From positions 532,501 to 596,500 of the forward strand of contig NZ_CP007029.1 in the NCBI RefSeq assembly GCF_000227685.2: 64,000 nt of DNA. The letters run 5' to 3'. Position 1 is the stretch's first letter, and each line of letters starts with the position of its first letter. The notes beneath the pieces are model-generated. The model did not search any database. It saw only the letters and a list, made by a program, of their open reading frames with translations, and was not told where the DNA came from. Below are positions 29,519-39,287 of the stretch, in pieces. The DNA is from Thioalkalivibrio paradoxus ARh 1. Its GTDB lineage: Bacteria > Pseudomonadota > Gammaproteobacteria > Ectothiorhodospirales > Ectothiorhodospiraceae. The position numbers and the translations under genes are program-made.

Positions 29519-30512
29519 AGCCGCGGAGCAGGCGTTCCAGGCCCTGTTCGACAGCCAGGCCGATGCGGCGGCCCAGCGGCTGGCGGCGGCTGAACCGCAG
29601 CTCGTAGAGTTCGTGTTCGCGGGCCAGCGCGAGCAGGAGATCGTCACTGGTGCGCAGCTCGTCGATCAGACCGCGTTCCAGCGCCTGTTCTCCGTACCAG
29701 TGCTCGCCGGTGGCCAGCGTGTCGAGTTCCAGTTGCGGGCGAAAGCGCTGCAGGTAGGCCTTGAACAGCCCGTGGGTCTCCTCGAGTTCCTGCTGGAACT
29801 TGGCGCGCCCCTCGGGCGTGTTCTTGCCGAGCACGGTGAGCGTGCGCTTGTACTGCCCGGCAGTCAGCAGTTCCATGTCGATATCGTGGCGCTTCAGCAG
29901 GCGGTGGAGGTTCGGGATCTGGGCGACGACGCCGATCGAGCCGACGACCGCGAACGGTGCGGCCACGATCCGGTGGGCGACCGCGGCCATCAGGTAACCG
30001 CCGCTGGCCGCGACCCGGTCCACTGCAACCGTGAGCTCCAGTCCGGCCTCGCGCAGCCGCGCGAGCTGGGCGGCTGCGAGCCCGTACGACGGCACCAGGC
30101 CGCCCGCGCTCTCCAGGCAGAGCACCACCCGGTCGGTCCCGGGGCGGGCCAGTGTCAGCACTGCCGAGACCTCCTCGCGGAGATTGTCGGTGCGGGTCGC
30201 GCGGATGTCGCCCTGGAATCGGAGTACGTAGACGCGAGTGGACTCCTGAGCTCCGCTGCGCGCTGCCTGTTTCCGTTCCCGCCGGTACTGCCGAATCTGC
30301 TGCCGGAGCGCGCGGCGGCCGAGGATCTTGCGCTGGAGAATTCGCTCCATCTCGCGGTAGCGCTGGTTCAGGTGCCGGACCGTAAGCTGTTCCTCGTCGC
30401 GCATCCGCCCCCGGGTGGTGCCAGCGATCACGGCTCCGAACAGCCCGAGCGTCAGCACCAGGATAGTCAGCCCCTTCAACAGAAACAGTCCGTATTCGTG
30501 CAGAAACTCCAT
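29517..30512 (-). CDS. sohB: Inner-membrane peptidase SohB
   Basis: A 331-residue S49 family serine protease. An N-terminal membrane segment (about residues 7-27) is followed by the SohB_N helical region. The catalytic core has the nucleophile serine in VAASGGYLMA and the general-base lysine in TAGQYKRTLT. GEHWYGEQALERGLIDEL is shared with E. coli SohB. It cleaves membrane-associated peptides. The ATG at 30512 directly precedes the membrane segment. The stop codon abuts repeat copy C, so the mobile repeat reaches exactly to the gene end. It is divergent from the LysR gene across 293 nt with no other gene. Confidence 0.93.
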   Translation of the reverse strand: MEFLHEYGLFLLKGLTILVLTLGLFGAVIAGTTRGRMRDEEQLTVRHLNQRYREMERILQRKILGRRALRQQIRQYRRERKQAARSGAQESTRVYVLRFQGDIRATRTDNLREEVSAVLTLARPGTDRVVLCLESAGGLVPSYGLAAAQLARLREAGLELTVAVDRVAASGGYLMAAVAHRIVAAPFAVVGSIGVVAQIPNLHRLLKRHDIDMELLTAGQYKRTLTVLGKNTPEGRAKFQQELEETHGLFKAYLQRFRPQLELDTLATGEHWYGEQALERGLIDELRTSDDLLLALAREHELYELRFSRRQPLGRRIGLAVEQGLERLLRG

Positions 30513-30805
30513 GCAACCTCGCTTCGTTCGTCGACCTGGCGTTTGGCGGGCTACCCGGACGGCCGCGTCCGGCGCTCGCGTCTTCGCGATAGTACGACGC
30601 CTGGGCGATCGCGCGCACGACCTCGGGGGGCGGTGCGGCTTGGCGTCGGCGGAGACCGCCCCTGCTCGGTCGCCGTGCCGAGGTGGCGAGCGGTCTGCGG
30701 CCAGTCTGCCCCGGGGCTGCAGTTGTCGCAGGGATTGTCGGTCTGCTATTGCGGCATTGCCGGTCCTGCTAGGATGCGCCGGAACGTCCGGGGGAAACCA
30801 CACCC

Positions 30806-31738
30806 ATGTCGGATCGGCGCTTACAGGTCTTTGCTACCGTGGCCCGGCTGCTCTCGTTCACGCGGGCAGCCGAGGTGCTGCACATGACGCAGCCGGCGGT
30901 GACGTTCCAGGTCCGCCAGCTCGAGGAGCAGCTCGATACCCGGCTGTTCGACCGCACCCACAACCGCGTGACCCTCACCGATACGGGGCGCTTGGTGTTC
31001 CGCTATGCGGAGCGCATTTTCGAGACCTACGCCGAGATGGAGGCCGCGCTGCGCGAGCTGAAGGGTGCGGTGGGGGGCGCGCTGGTTCTGGGTGCCAGTA
31101 CCACCGTCGCCGAGTATCTGTTGCCGACGCTGCTGGGAGCGTTCCTGCGCAGTCATCCGGAGGTCGGCATCAGCCTGCGGGTCGGCAATACCGAGGCGGT
31201 GGTCGCGATGGTCGAGGAGAGCGAAATCGACCTCGGTGTGGTCGAAGCGACGGTCGGCAACCGCAACCTGATCGTGCACCCCTGCCTGATCGACCGGCTG
31301 CGCCTGATCGTGCCGCCGGATCACCGGCTGGCCCAGCGCGACAAGGTGACGCTGAAGGATTTCGTCGACGAACCGTTCGTTTGCCGGGAAGAGGGATCGG
31401 GTACCCGCGAGGTGATCATGGACTACCTCACACGTCAGGGTTGTAGCCGCGCGCGCTTGAATCTGTGCATGGAACTCGGCAGCCCGGAGGCGATCAAGGG
31501 TGCGGTGGCGGCCGGGATGGGGATCTCGATGCTGTCCGAGTCGGTGATCGCGAAGGAAGTGGTGCTTGGGCAGTTGGTCGCGATCCCGCTGGAGCCGACG
31601 CTGGAACGCCCGATCTCGCTGGTGCATGCGCGGCAGAAATTCCGTGTGCCGACGCTCGAGGTATTGCTGCGCTTCATGCGCGAGTATTGCACTCACGGCG
31701 ACAGACCCGACCCCAGCCCGGCTACACCGGCGGAGTAG
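30806..31738 (+). CDS. LysR-family transcriptional regulator
   Basis: A 310-residue regulator. The N-terminal winged helix-turn-helix reads RLLSFTRAAEVLHMTQPAVTFQVRQLEEQL in two adjoining stretches, and a type 2 periplasmic-binding-like effector domain covers about residues 90-300. It belongs to the CysL/CbbR-like branch by overall pattern. The effector and targets are unknown. It is divergent from sohB, and LysR proteins often act on the divergent promoter, but I see no clear T-N11-A box. GGGGG lies upstream of the ATG. Confidence 0.9.
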   Translation: MSDRRLQVFATVARLLSFTRAAEVLHMTQPAVTFQVRQLEEQLDTRLFDRTHNRVTLTDTGRLVFRYAERIFETYAEMEAALRELKGAVGGALVLGASTTVAEYLLPTLLGAFLRSHPEVGISLRVGNTEAVVAMVEESEIDLGVVEATVGNRNLIVHPCLIDRLRLIVPPDHRLAQRDKVTLKDFVDEPFVCREEGSGTREVIMDYLTRQGCSRARLNLCMELGSPEAIKGAVAAGMGISMLSESVIAKEVVLGQLVAIPLEPTLERPISLVHARQKFRVPTLEVLLRFMREYCTHGDRPDPSPATPAE

Positions 31739-32219
31739 GGCGGATGATGAACTTTCGCGTGATCCAGCAGACCTATTCGGAGTTTCCGAGCCTGATAGAA
31801 TCGCGTCTGGACCAGCGTGCGATCGGTTTTCCCGTTGCGGGCGGTTCGCGCGACGGGATTCGCCGGAATCTGCGGCGCGGGTCGCCGGGCTCCGGCGGGT
31901 GACCAGAGTCGGCGATGGCCGCCGGGTGGCCGGGGAGCGGCGGCCGATCGACGCCTCCGGCGCTCGAGCCGGCCGGATGCCCTGGCCTGCGGGCTGCGGT
32001 TTCGCCCGGAAATGAAACCGGGCATGCTGGACGATATCATCGTGGGGGTCCGCCACCATCCGCCACCGAATGGCGGCGCACCGCTGGCTGAAGCACGGGC
32101 CGAATGGCAGGGCATGCGGGAGCTGTCCGGTCGCGCCGTCGTCGCCCGGTCACCGAACCCGAGCGGATGCGGAAACGGCGCTGAATGCCGGCATTCAGCC
32201 TGAAACTGGAGACGGATGC
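31739..32219. other. 481-nt gap with no supported gene
   Basis: This stretch between the LysR gene and the small unknown gene has no convincing coding region. A 52-codon reading frame at 31744-31902 begins MMNFRVIQQTYSEF but has no recognisable family and degenerates into arginine/glycine-rich sequence. A GCCCGG/CCGGGC hairpin lies at 32004-32023. The weak -10-like TATCAT at 32035 could belong to the next operon. Confidence 0.5.
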
Positions 32220-32597
32220 GTGATCGCACCGATGCACATGAAACGGGGCAGCAAGGCGGTCGGCCAGCAGCTGGCCGAGATCGCCGAGCGGTTGCCCGAG
32301 GAACAGCAGCGGACCCTGCTGGAGTTTGCGCAGTTCCTGCTCGCGCGGGTTCCGGAGGCCGAGGATGCGCCGCTGCCCGAGCCGAAGCCGATTCCGCGGC
32401 CGGAAGAGGAGTCGGTGATCAAGGCGATGCGCCGGCTGTCCGAGACCTATTTCATGCTCGACCGCGGTCCGCTGTTCAACGAAGCCTCTGCGCTGATGGG
32501 CCAGCACGTGATGCAGGGTAAACCGGCCGCCGAGGTCATCGATGAGCTCGAGGTCGTGTTCGCGGCCCACTACGAGCGGGTGCGATCCTCCTCATGA
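32220..32597 (+). CDS. Conserved-looking hypothetical protein coupled to the AI-2E permease
   Basis: A 125-residue soluble protein that I do not recognise. It starts with a helical segment (RGSKAVGQQLAEIAERLPEE, then QQRTLLEFAQFLLAR), has a proline-rich acidic linker (PLPEPKPIPRPEEE) and ends in a second helical part (YFMLDRGPLFNEASALMG). The first part resembles short DUF2281-like antitoxin-type helices only in a general way. The GTG at 32220 has GGAG eight to nine bases upstream; ATG 32232 is an alternative. Its stop overlaps the permease start as ATGA, so it is translated with it. Confidence 0.75.
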   Translation: MIAPMHMKRGSKAVGQQLAEIAERLPEEQQRTLLEFAQFLLARVPEAEDAPLPEPKPIPRPEEESVIKAMRRLSETYFMLDRGPLFNEASALMGQHVMQGKPAAEVIDELEVVFAAHYERVRSSS

Positions 32598-33745
32598 TCG
32601 AGGTGCTGCGTCGCTGGTACGAGCGGCATTTCACCGATCCGCAGGTGGTGATTCTCGCACTGCTGCTGCTGGTTGGGTTCCTGCTGGTAATCTTCGCCGG
32701 GCGCATCCTGGCGCCGTTGCTGGCCAGCCTGGTGATCGCCTACCTGCTCGAGGGCGCGGTCGCGAAGCTCACGCGGTTCCGGGTTCCGCGGCTGCTTGCG
32801 GTGATCCTGGTGATGGCCGCGTTCTTCGCGCTGGTGACCGCCGCCTTGTTCGGTCTGGTGCCACTGATGTCGCAGCAGGTCACGCAGCTGGTCCGGGAAC
32901 TGCCGGTGATGATCTCTCAGGGGCAGGCATTGCTGTTGCAGCTGCCCGAGCGCTATCCGCAGATCGTCTCCGAGGAGCAGGTCTTCGAGATCATGGGCGC
33001 GATCCGCGCCGAGGCCACCCAGTTCGGGCAGCAGGTGGTCAAGGTCTCGCTGGCCTCCGCCCAGCATCTGGTCACCGTGGTGATCTACCTGATCGTGGTG
33101 CCGCTGATGGTCTTCTTCATGCTGAAGGACCGGGACGCGATCCTGAACTGGTTCATGGGCTTCATGCCGCGTGACCGGCGCCTGGCCGGCCAGGTCTGGA
33201 ACGAGGTGAACGTGAAGATCGCGAGCTACGTGCGTGGCAAGTTCATCGAGATCCTGCTGGTGTGGGCGGTCAGCTTCATGACCTTCCACTGGTTTGGGCT
33301 GCAGTACGCGGTGTTGTTATCGTTCATGGTCGGGATCTCGGTGATCATCCCCTACATCGGCGCCGCAGTGGTCACCATCCCGGTGGCGCTGGTGGCCTAC
33401 TTCCAGTTCGGGCTGTCGAGTGAGTTTGCCTGGGTGTTGATCGCCTACGCGGTGATCCAGTTCCTGGACGGCAACGTGCTGGTACCGCTGCTGTTTTCCG
33501 AAGTCGTGAACCTGCACCCGGTCGCGATCATCGCGGCGGTGTTCATCTTCGGCGGCATCTGGGGCTTGTGGGGCGTGTTCTTTGCGATCCCGCTGGCCAC
33601 GCTGGTTCACGCGGTGCTGAAGTCCTGGCCGCGCCACGAGGGTGCCAGGCAGGAAGACGGCGGCGATCCGGGAGGCGCAAAGCCGCCCGATGTGCCCGAT
33701 TCCGGGGAACGGCCCGGGTCCCCGCCCGGTCCCAGGATGGCGTGA
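32594..33745 (+). CDS. AI-2E family permease (PerM/TqsA-like)
   Basis: A 383-residue inner-membrane protein with about seven to eight transmembrane segments, starting ILALLLLVGFLLVIFAGRILAPLL in two adjoining stretches. It contains the family block FIEILLVWAVSFMTFHWFGL and PYIGAAVVTIPVALVAY and the QFLDGNVLVPLLFSE motif. Family members export autoinducer-2 or act as Na+/H+ antiporters; the substrate here is unknown. The C-terminal 40 residues are polar and proline/glycine-rich. It overlaps the preceding small gene by four bases. Confidence 0.9.
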   Translation: MIEVLRRWYERHFTDPQVVILALLLLVGFLLVIFAGRILAPLLASLVIAYLLEGAVAKLTRFRVPRLLAVILVMAAFFALVTAALFGLVPLMSQQVTQLVRELPVMISQGQALLLQLPERYPQIVSEEQVFEIMGAIRAEATQFGQQVVKVSLASAQHLVTVVIYLIVVPLMVFFMLKDRDAILNWFMGFMPRDRRLAGQVWNEVNVKIASYVRGKFIEILLVWAVSFMTFHWFGLQYAVLLSFMVGISVIIPYIGAAVVTIPVALVAYFQFGLSSEFAWVLIAYAVIQFLDGNVLVPLLFSEVVNLHPVAIIAAVFIFGGIWGLWGVFFAIPLATLVHAVLKSWPRHEGARQEDGGDPGGAKPPDVPDSGERPGSPPGPRMA

Positions 33746-33829
33746 TCAGTCCGCCACCGCGGGATCCCCTTTCCACGCCCGCGGCGATGCAACCGAGCGG
33801 GTCGCGCAGCACCAACGATGAGAGAATGC

Positions 33830-35314
33830 ATGACCGGCACCGAACTCTTGATGAACATCACCCCGCAGGAGAGCCGGGTGGCCCTGGTCGAGAACGGCAT
33901 CGTGACCGAGCTGCATCTCGAACGCAGCCGCCGCCGCGGCCTGGTGGGCAGCATCTACAAGGGCCGCGTCTGCCGGGTACTGCCGGGTATGGATGCCGCG
34001 TTCGTCGATATCGGGCTGGACCGCACGGCGTTCCTGCACGCCTCCGATGTTGCCCCGGTCGAGCGCGAGGAACTCTGCAACAACGGCGACCCCTGCCGGC
34101 GCAACGAATCGATCAGCCAGCTGCTGCGCGAGGGGCAGGATCTGCTGGTGCAGGTGATCAAGGATCCGCTCGGCAGCAAGGGCGCGCGCCTGACCACCTA
34201 TGTCACCGTTCCCTCGCGGCACCTGGTGCTGATGCCCAACCAAACCAATATCGGCATCAGCACCCGGATCGAGGACGACGGCACCCGCAGCCGTTTGCGG
34301 GAAACCATGGAGCATCTGCGGGGGGAGCATGCACCCGAGCACGGTTTCATCGTGCGCACCGCGGCCGAGCTGGCGGACGAGGGCGCGCTGCACAACGACG
34401 TGATCTTCCTGAAGAAGCTCTGGGACACCCTGCAGGAGAGCGCCGCCAACTGCGAGGCCGGGCAGGAGATCCACGCCGACCTGCCGCTGGTGCTGCGCAT
34501 CCTGCGCGACATGGTCGGGGTCGAACTCGAACGCATCCGGATCGACTCGCGCGAGACCTGGCAGAAAGTAAGCGAGTTCGCGGAACGCTACATCCCCGAA
34601 CTGACCGGCCGGATCGAACATTACCCGGGCGAGCGGCCGATTTTCGAGCTGTTCAACGTCGAGGAGGAAATCCAGCGTGCGCTGGAGCGCAAGGTGGAAC
34701 TCAAGTCCGGCGGTTACCTGATCTTCGATCAGACCGAGGCGATGACCACCGTCGATATCAATACCGGCGGCTTCGTCGGCCACCGTAACCTCGAGGAGAC
34801 CATCTTCAAGACCAACCTGGAGGCGGCCCAGGCGATCGGTCGCCAGCTGCGGCTGCGCAACCTCGGCGGCATCATCATCATCGACTTCATCGACATGCAG
34901 GACGACGAGCACAAGCGCCAGGTGATCCGTGCGCTGGAACGCGCGCTCGAGCGCGATCACGCCAAATGCCAGATCTGCGACGTGTCCCCGCTGGGTCTGG
35001 TCGAGATGACTCGCAAGCGCACCCGCGACAGCCTGGAGCACCTGCTCTGCGAGCCCTGTCCGACCTGTGGCGGTCGCGGCTACCTGAAGTCGGCGGAGAC
35101 CGTCTGCTATGAGCTGTTCCGCGAGATTCTGCGCGAGGCGCGCCAGTACGACGCGAGGGAACTGCGGGTGCTGGCGTCGCAGAGCGTGATCGATCTCCTG
35201 CTCGACGAGGAATCGTCCAGCCTGGCCGAACTCCAGGAGTTCGTCGGCGTGCCGATCCGGTTTCAGGTGGAAAGCCTGTACCAGCAGGAACAGTTCGACG
35301 TGGTGTTCGTTTGA
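33830..35314 (+). CDS. rng: Ribonuclease G
   Basis: A 494-residue endoribonuclease of the RNase E/G family. It has the N-terminal S1-like domain (GSIYKGRVCRVLPGMDAAFVDIGLDRTAFLH in two stretches), catalytic aspartates in TTVDINTG and IIIIDFIDM, and the zinc-link cysteines in CEPCPTCGGRG. It trims 16S rRNA and decays some mRNAs. The C-terminus YQQEQFDVVFV matches E. coli. I chose ATG 33830 (MTGTELLMN) from the E. coli start. It is followed by yhdP, nitrilase, tldD and pmbA genes. Confidence 0.96.
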   Translation: MTGTELLMNITPQESRVALVENGIVTELHLERSRRRGLVGSIYKGRVCRVLPGMDAAFVDIGLDRTAFLHASDVAPVEREELCNNGDPCRRNESISQLLREGQDLLVQVIKDPLGSKGARLTTYVTVPSRHLVLMPNQTNIGISTRIEDDGTRSRLRETMEHLRGEHAPEHGFIVRTAAELADEGALHNDVIFLKKLWDTLQESAANCEAGQEIHADLPLVLRILRDMVGVELERIRIDSRETWQKVSEFAERYIPELTGRIEHYPGERPIFELFNVEEEIQRALERKVELKSGGYLIFDQTEAMTTVDINTGGFVGHRNLEETIFKTNLEAAQAIGRQLRLRNLGGIIIIDFIDMQDDEHKRQVIRALERALERDHAKCQICDVSPLGLVEMTRKRTRDSLEHLLCEPCPTCGGRGYLKSAETVCYELFREILREARQYDARELRVLASQSVIDLLLDEESSSLAELQEFVGVPIRFQVESLYQQEQFDVVFV

Positions 35315-35443
35315 ACCGGGTGCGCGTCTGAACGAAATGTGCCCGTTTCCGGCGGCGCCGATTCCGGCTTCCCGCTCCATGACTGTACGGACGGCGTGGC
35401 CGTGGCCCCGATGTCGGCCCGCGGCGGCCGGGGGGGGCTGGTG

Positions 35444-38400
35444 ATGCGGTGGTGGCTGCGCGCGGTCGTGTCGGCGGTTGCGCTGGTGCTGGCCGTGTTG
35501 TCGCTGCTGTTGCTGACCCTGCGTCTGATTCTGCCGCATTCCGACGGGCTGGCGACCGGCCTGGAACGACTCGCCGGGACCTGGATCGACCGTGACGTCC
35601 GGGTGGAGTCGCTGCAGCTGAGCTGGTCCGGCTGGGCACCGGAACTGGTCGCCCGGCAGGTGTGGATCGCGGTACCGGACGGCATCCCGCTGCAGGCGCG
35701 CGAAGTCGGCCTGACGCTGGCGCCCCTGCGCAGCCTGCGCGCTCGCCGCCCGGTACCCGGGGAAGTGCGGCTGAGCGGGGTGGATCTGCGCCTGGAACGC
35801 GATGCCGACGGGGTGCTGACCGCGCACGGCTGGCAATTCGGGGGGCGCGACCCGCTGGCCCAGGACTGGCAGCGCCATTTCCGGGAATTCGGGCGCGTGC
35901 GCATTGCCGACGCGAGTCTGCAGTGGGTCGACGCCGGGCACCAGCTGCACGCGGGAGTGCGGGTCGACACCCTGGATCTGCAGGCCGACGGCCGCGGGCT
36001 CCGGGCCATCGGGCGCGGGCGGCTGCTCGCGGAGGCCGGCGGGCGGATCTACCTGGGGCTCGAGGCCCCCCTGGCGGGAACGAAGCCGGCCGAATTCTAT
36101 CTGGAGGCCGACGATCTTCAGCTCGATTATTGGGGCAGGATGGCGGGAGTTCCCGGGGAGCTTGCCGGGGCCAGCTCGGTGAAAATCTGGGGCAGCCTCG
36201 AGGACGGTAGGGTGCGGCGCCTGCAGGGCGAACACGATACGCGGGCGCTGCTGGTGCACGGCGATGAACGGCGCCTCCACGCCTTCGGCCACCGCTTCCA
36301 ATGGCGCGCGCTGGACCGCGAGGCCGTGGCCTGGTGGAGCGCCCGCACCCCGGGCGCGGGCGATGCGCGGATCGAGTACCGCCTGGTCGGCGATGGTCCA
36401 CGACGGGCCGCCGACCAAATCTCGCTGGCGGCCACCGGCATCGCACTCGGCCCCTATGCGCGCATCGCCGGCTGGCTGTATCCGGATGCGGTGCCTGGGC
36501 TCGATTCATGGGTGGCGCTGCAGCCGTCCGGGGATCTGCATTCGGTGCAGGTCTTGCTGGCCCGCGATGACGCGGGCTGGCAGGTCCGCGCGGCGGAGGC
36601 GGACGCGGCGGCGCTGAAGCTGAACGCGCACGAGGCCATTCCGGGGTTCTCCGGGCTCGACGTGAGCCTCGACTGGGAGGATGGGCGCGGAATCCTGGCG
36701 CTGGACAGCACCGGGCTCGAGGTCGATCTGCCTCGCTGGTACGGCGCTCCGCTGTGGCTCGATCGGCTGCGCGCGCGGCTGGACCTGCAGCGCGACCCAT
36801 CCGGCTGGCGTCTCGCCATCTCCGACTTCTACGCGGAGAACCCGGATGCGGCGACGGAGGGAGACGGCCGCATCGTGTTCGGCGAGCAGCCGCAGCTCGA
36901 TCTCGCGCTGCGCTTCCTGCGTGCCGATGGCAGCCGCGTCACCCCGTATCTGCCCGAACATCTCCTGCCGCCGCGGACCTACCAGTGGCTCGCGGACAGC
37001 ATTCGCGACGCCACGTTGACCGGGGGCGGCATGGTGTACCGCGGCAACCCGCGGGATTTTCCGTTCCGGGATGGCGAGGGCAGCTTCCTGCTGCGCGCCG
37101 GGATCCAGGACGGGCGGCTCGACTACCAGCCGGGTTGGCCGGTGGCGGAAGGCCTCGCAGGCACGCTGCTATTCCACAACGCGTCGTTTCGCGCCGAGGA
37201 CGTGTCGGGCCGAATCCTGGACACGCAGGTGGACGACACCGAGGTGACCGTCGCCGACATGCTGGACCGGCCGTTGCTTGAAATCCGCGGACGATCGGCG
37301 GGACCGCTGGACGATCTGCAGGACTACCTGCGCCAGGCGGGCATCGGCGGCGATCTCGGATGGTACGGCGACGGAGTGAAGTCGGGCGGAGACGGCGAAC
37401 TGGATCTGGAGCTGCGTATTCCGCTCCATGGTGAAGGCGCGGAAGCGACCGAGGTGGCCGGCAACCTGCGCGTCCACGATGCGCTCCTGGAGCTGCCCGA
37501 GGTGCCGCTGCGCCTGCAGGGGCTGCGCGGCGAGCTGCGCTTCGGGCCGGAGCTGGAAATCCGGGGCCAGGGCATTCAGGCGGTCGTGCATGGCGAACCC
37601 GTCGTGATCGACGTCGAACGGCCCGCTGGCGCCAGTGGCGTGCAGCTGCGGGCCTCCGGTCGCCAACCCCTCGTGCCCTGGGTGGGGGAGCAGCCGTGGC
37701 TGGACCAGGTCCGCGGCAGCGCCCACTGGCGTGCGGACATCCGCCTGGACGACGCCGGCGATTCGGTGCTGGAACTCTCGACGGATCTCGAGGGGGTCGA
37801 GGTCGACTGGCCGCCTCCGCTCGCCAAGACGCGCGGCACACGCCGGCCGCTGAGCATCGTCTGGCCAATCGGGCCGGCCGCCGGCGACCTCGCCCGGATC
37901 CGTTTCGCCGGCGTGCTCGCCGCCGACCTGCGCATCGAACCCTCCCGCGATGCGGGCCTGGGCACCGTCCGCGCCATCGCGCTGCAGCTTGGAGAGCCGC
38001 TTCCCGAGCGCCGGCCGGTACCCGAAACCGGGATCGAGCTGGATGTGCGGCTCCCGTCGGTCGACGTTGCCCCCTGGCTGCAGGTGCTGGAAGGGCTGGC
38101 CGCGGGCGGTGCGCCGGTCGACGCCGCCGATACCTTGCAGCTGCGACGGGCCGAGATCGACGTGACCGACAGCATCCGCTGGGGGAGTCTGACGCTGCCC
38201 GGCCTGCAGCTCAGGCTAAACCCGTTTGCCCGCGGGCACTGGCTGAGCCTCAGCGGCGATTGGCTGCGCGGCCAGGCATGGATCGAGCCGGCGGCTGCCG
38301 TGGATGAGGACGGTGTTCCCGGGCGCGGCCGCTGGCGCATCGCGCTGGAGCGGCTACATCTCGACCACCTGCCCGAATGGGCAGGCAGCGGGCCGCCACG

Positions 38401-39259
38401 CCCGGAAAACGTGTTCGAGGATCCCCGCCAGTGGCCGGCAGTGGATCTGACCGCGGCTGACCTGCGCCTGGGCGAGTTGCGCTTCGCCGACCTCGACCTG
38501 CGCCTGTTGCCCGAGCCCGAAGGGCTGGAGGTGCGGCTGCCACACCTCGGTGCGCCGGATGGCGGTGTCGCGCTGTCAGGCGATGGTCGCTGGACCAAGG
38601 CCCCGGACGGGGCACATGCCACCGAGCTGTCGATCGAGGCCCGCGGTGACGACTGGGGTGCCGGTCTCGGATCCATCGGGGTATCGCGGGCGCTGGAGCA
38701 GGGTACGGGCGTGGCACGGTTCCGCCTCGCCTGGCCCGGGGCGCTCCATGCGCCGGATCCTGCGACCCTGCAGGGGCATGTGGATCTCGATCTCGCCGAG
38801 GGGGCGCTGCGGGATGTCGAACCGGGCGCGGGCCGGCTGCTGGGACTGGTCACGCTGGACCTGATTCCGCGCCGCCTGCGCCTGGACTTCCGGGACGTTT
38901 ATACTCAGGGACTCATCTTCGACCGGTTGGCCGGTAATGCCACGATCGACGGGGGCGATCTGCTGATCCCGGAACTCCGGATCCGCAGTCCCTCGGCGGT
39001 GGTCCGGGTCAGCGGCCGCACCGGTCTGATTGCGCGGGACTTCGATCAGTCGATCGTGGTGGTGCCGCGCCTGCGTTCGACACTCCCGATCGTGGGCGCG
39101 CTGGTGGGCGGTCCGGTGGCCGGTGCGGTGGTGCTGCTGGTGGAACGTGCACTTGGGATCGGGGATCAGGTGGAGGAAGCGGCGCGAGTGGAATATTTCG
39201 TGACCGGTCCATGGTCCAACCCGGTAATCAGAGCCCGGGTGAGAACGGAACAGGAATGA
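35444..39259 (+). CDS. yhdP: YhdP family AsmA-like lipid transport protein
   Basis: A 1271-residue giant protein, close to E. coli YhdP (1266). One N-terminal membrane helix (about residues 5-30) is followed by a long beta-rich region and an AsmA-type C-terminal domain ending ARVEYFVTGPWSNPVI. Such proteins form periplasm-spanning grooves that help move phospholipid to the outer membrane. The start at ATG 35444 directly precedes the membrane helix, with a G-rich site upstream. The gene order with rng and tldD supports the identification. Confidence 0.93.
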   Translation: MRWWLRAVVSAVALVLAVLSLLLLTLRLILPHSDGLATGLERLAGTWIDRDVRVESLQLSWSGWAPELVARQVWIAVPDGIPLQAREVGLTLAPLRSLRARRPVPGEVRLSGVDLRLERDADGVLTAHGWQFGGRDPLAQDWQRHFREFGRVRIADASLQWVDAGHQLHAGVRVDTLDLQADGRGLRAIGRGRLLAEAGGRIYLGLEAPLAGTKPAEFYLEADDLQLDYWGRMAGVPGELAGASSVKIWGSLEDGRVRRLQGEHDTRALLVHGDERRLHAFGHRFQWRALDREAVAWWSARTPGAGDARIEYRLVGDGPRRAADQISLAATGIALGPYARIAGWLYPDAVPGLDSWVALQPSGDLHSVQVLLARDDAGWQVRAAEADAAALKLNAHEAIPGFSGLDVSLDWEDGRGILALDSTGLEVDLPRWYGAPLWLDRLRARLDLQRDPSGWRLAISDFYAENPDAATEGDGRIVFGEQPQLDLALRFLRADGSRVTPYLPEHLLPPRTYQWLADSIRDATLTGGGMVYRGNPRDFPFRDGEGSFLLRAGIQDGRLDYQPGWPVAEGLAGTLLFHNASFRAEDVSGRILDTQVDDTEVTVADMLDRPLLEIRGRSAGPLDDLQDYLRQAGIGGDLGWYGDGVKSGGDGELDLELRIPLHGEGAEATEVAGNLRVHDALLELPEVPLRLQGLRGELRFGPELEIRGQGIQAVVHGEPVVIDVERPAGASGVQLRASGRQPLVPWVGEQPWLDQVRGSAHWRADIRLDDAGDSVLELSTDLEGVEVDWPPPLAKTRGTRRPLSIVWPIGPAAGDLARIRFAGVLAADLRIEPSRDAGLGTVRAIALQLGEPLPERRPVPETGIELDVRLPSVDVAPWLQVLEGLAAGGAPVDAADTLQLRRAEIDVTDSIRWGSLTLPGLQLRLNPFARGHWLSLSGDWLRGQAWIEPAAAVDEDGVPGRGRWRIALERLHLDHLPEWAGSGPPRPENVFEDPRQWPAVDLTAADLRLGELRFADLDLRLLPEPEGLEVRLPHLGAPDGGVALSGDGRWTKAPDGAHATELSIEARGDDWGAGLGSIGVSRALEQGTGVARFRLAWPGALHAPDPATLQGHVDLDLAEGALRDVEPGAGRLLGLVTLDLIPRRLRLDFRDVYTQGLIFDRLAGNATIDGGDLLIPELRIRSPSAVVRVSGRTGLIARDFDQSIVVVPRLRSTLPIVGALVGGPVAGAVVLLVERALGIGDQVEEAARVEYFVTGPWSNPVIRARVRTEQE

Positions 39260-39287
39260 TTCGATTGAACAACCCACGGTGCATGCC

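Noticed and set aside
29326-29520. 64-codon frames on both strands within repeat copy C
   Set aside because: These frames arise from the palindromic repeat itself; the same pseudo-protein recurs at copy B and has no ribosome binding site.
31744-31902. 52-codon frame MMNFRVIQQTYSEF... after the LysR gene
   Set aside because: No family, no strong start site, and the second half is low-complexity Arg/Gly; not enough to call a gene.
33746-36418. Long minus-strand frame opposite rng and the start of yhdP
   Set aside because: Shadow frame of two well-identified plus-strand genes, with no start signal or family.
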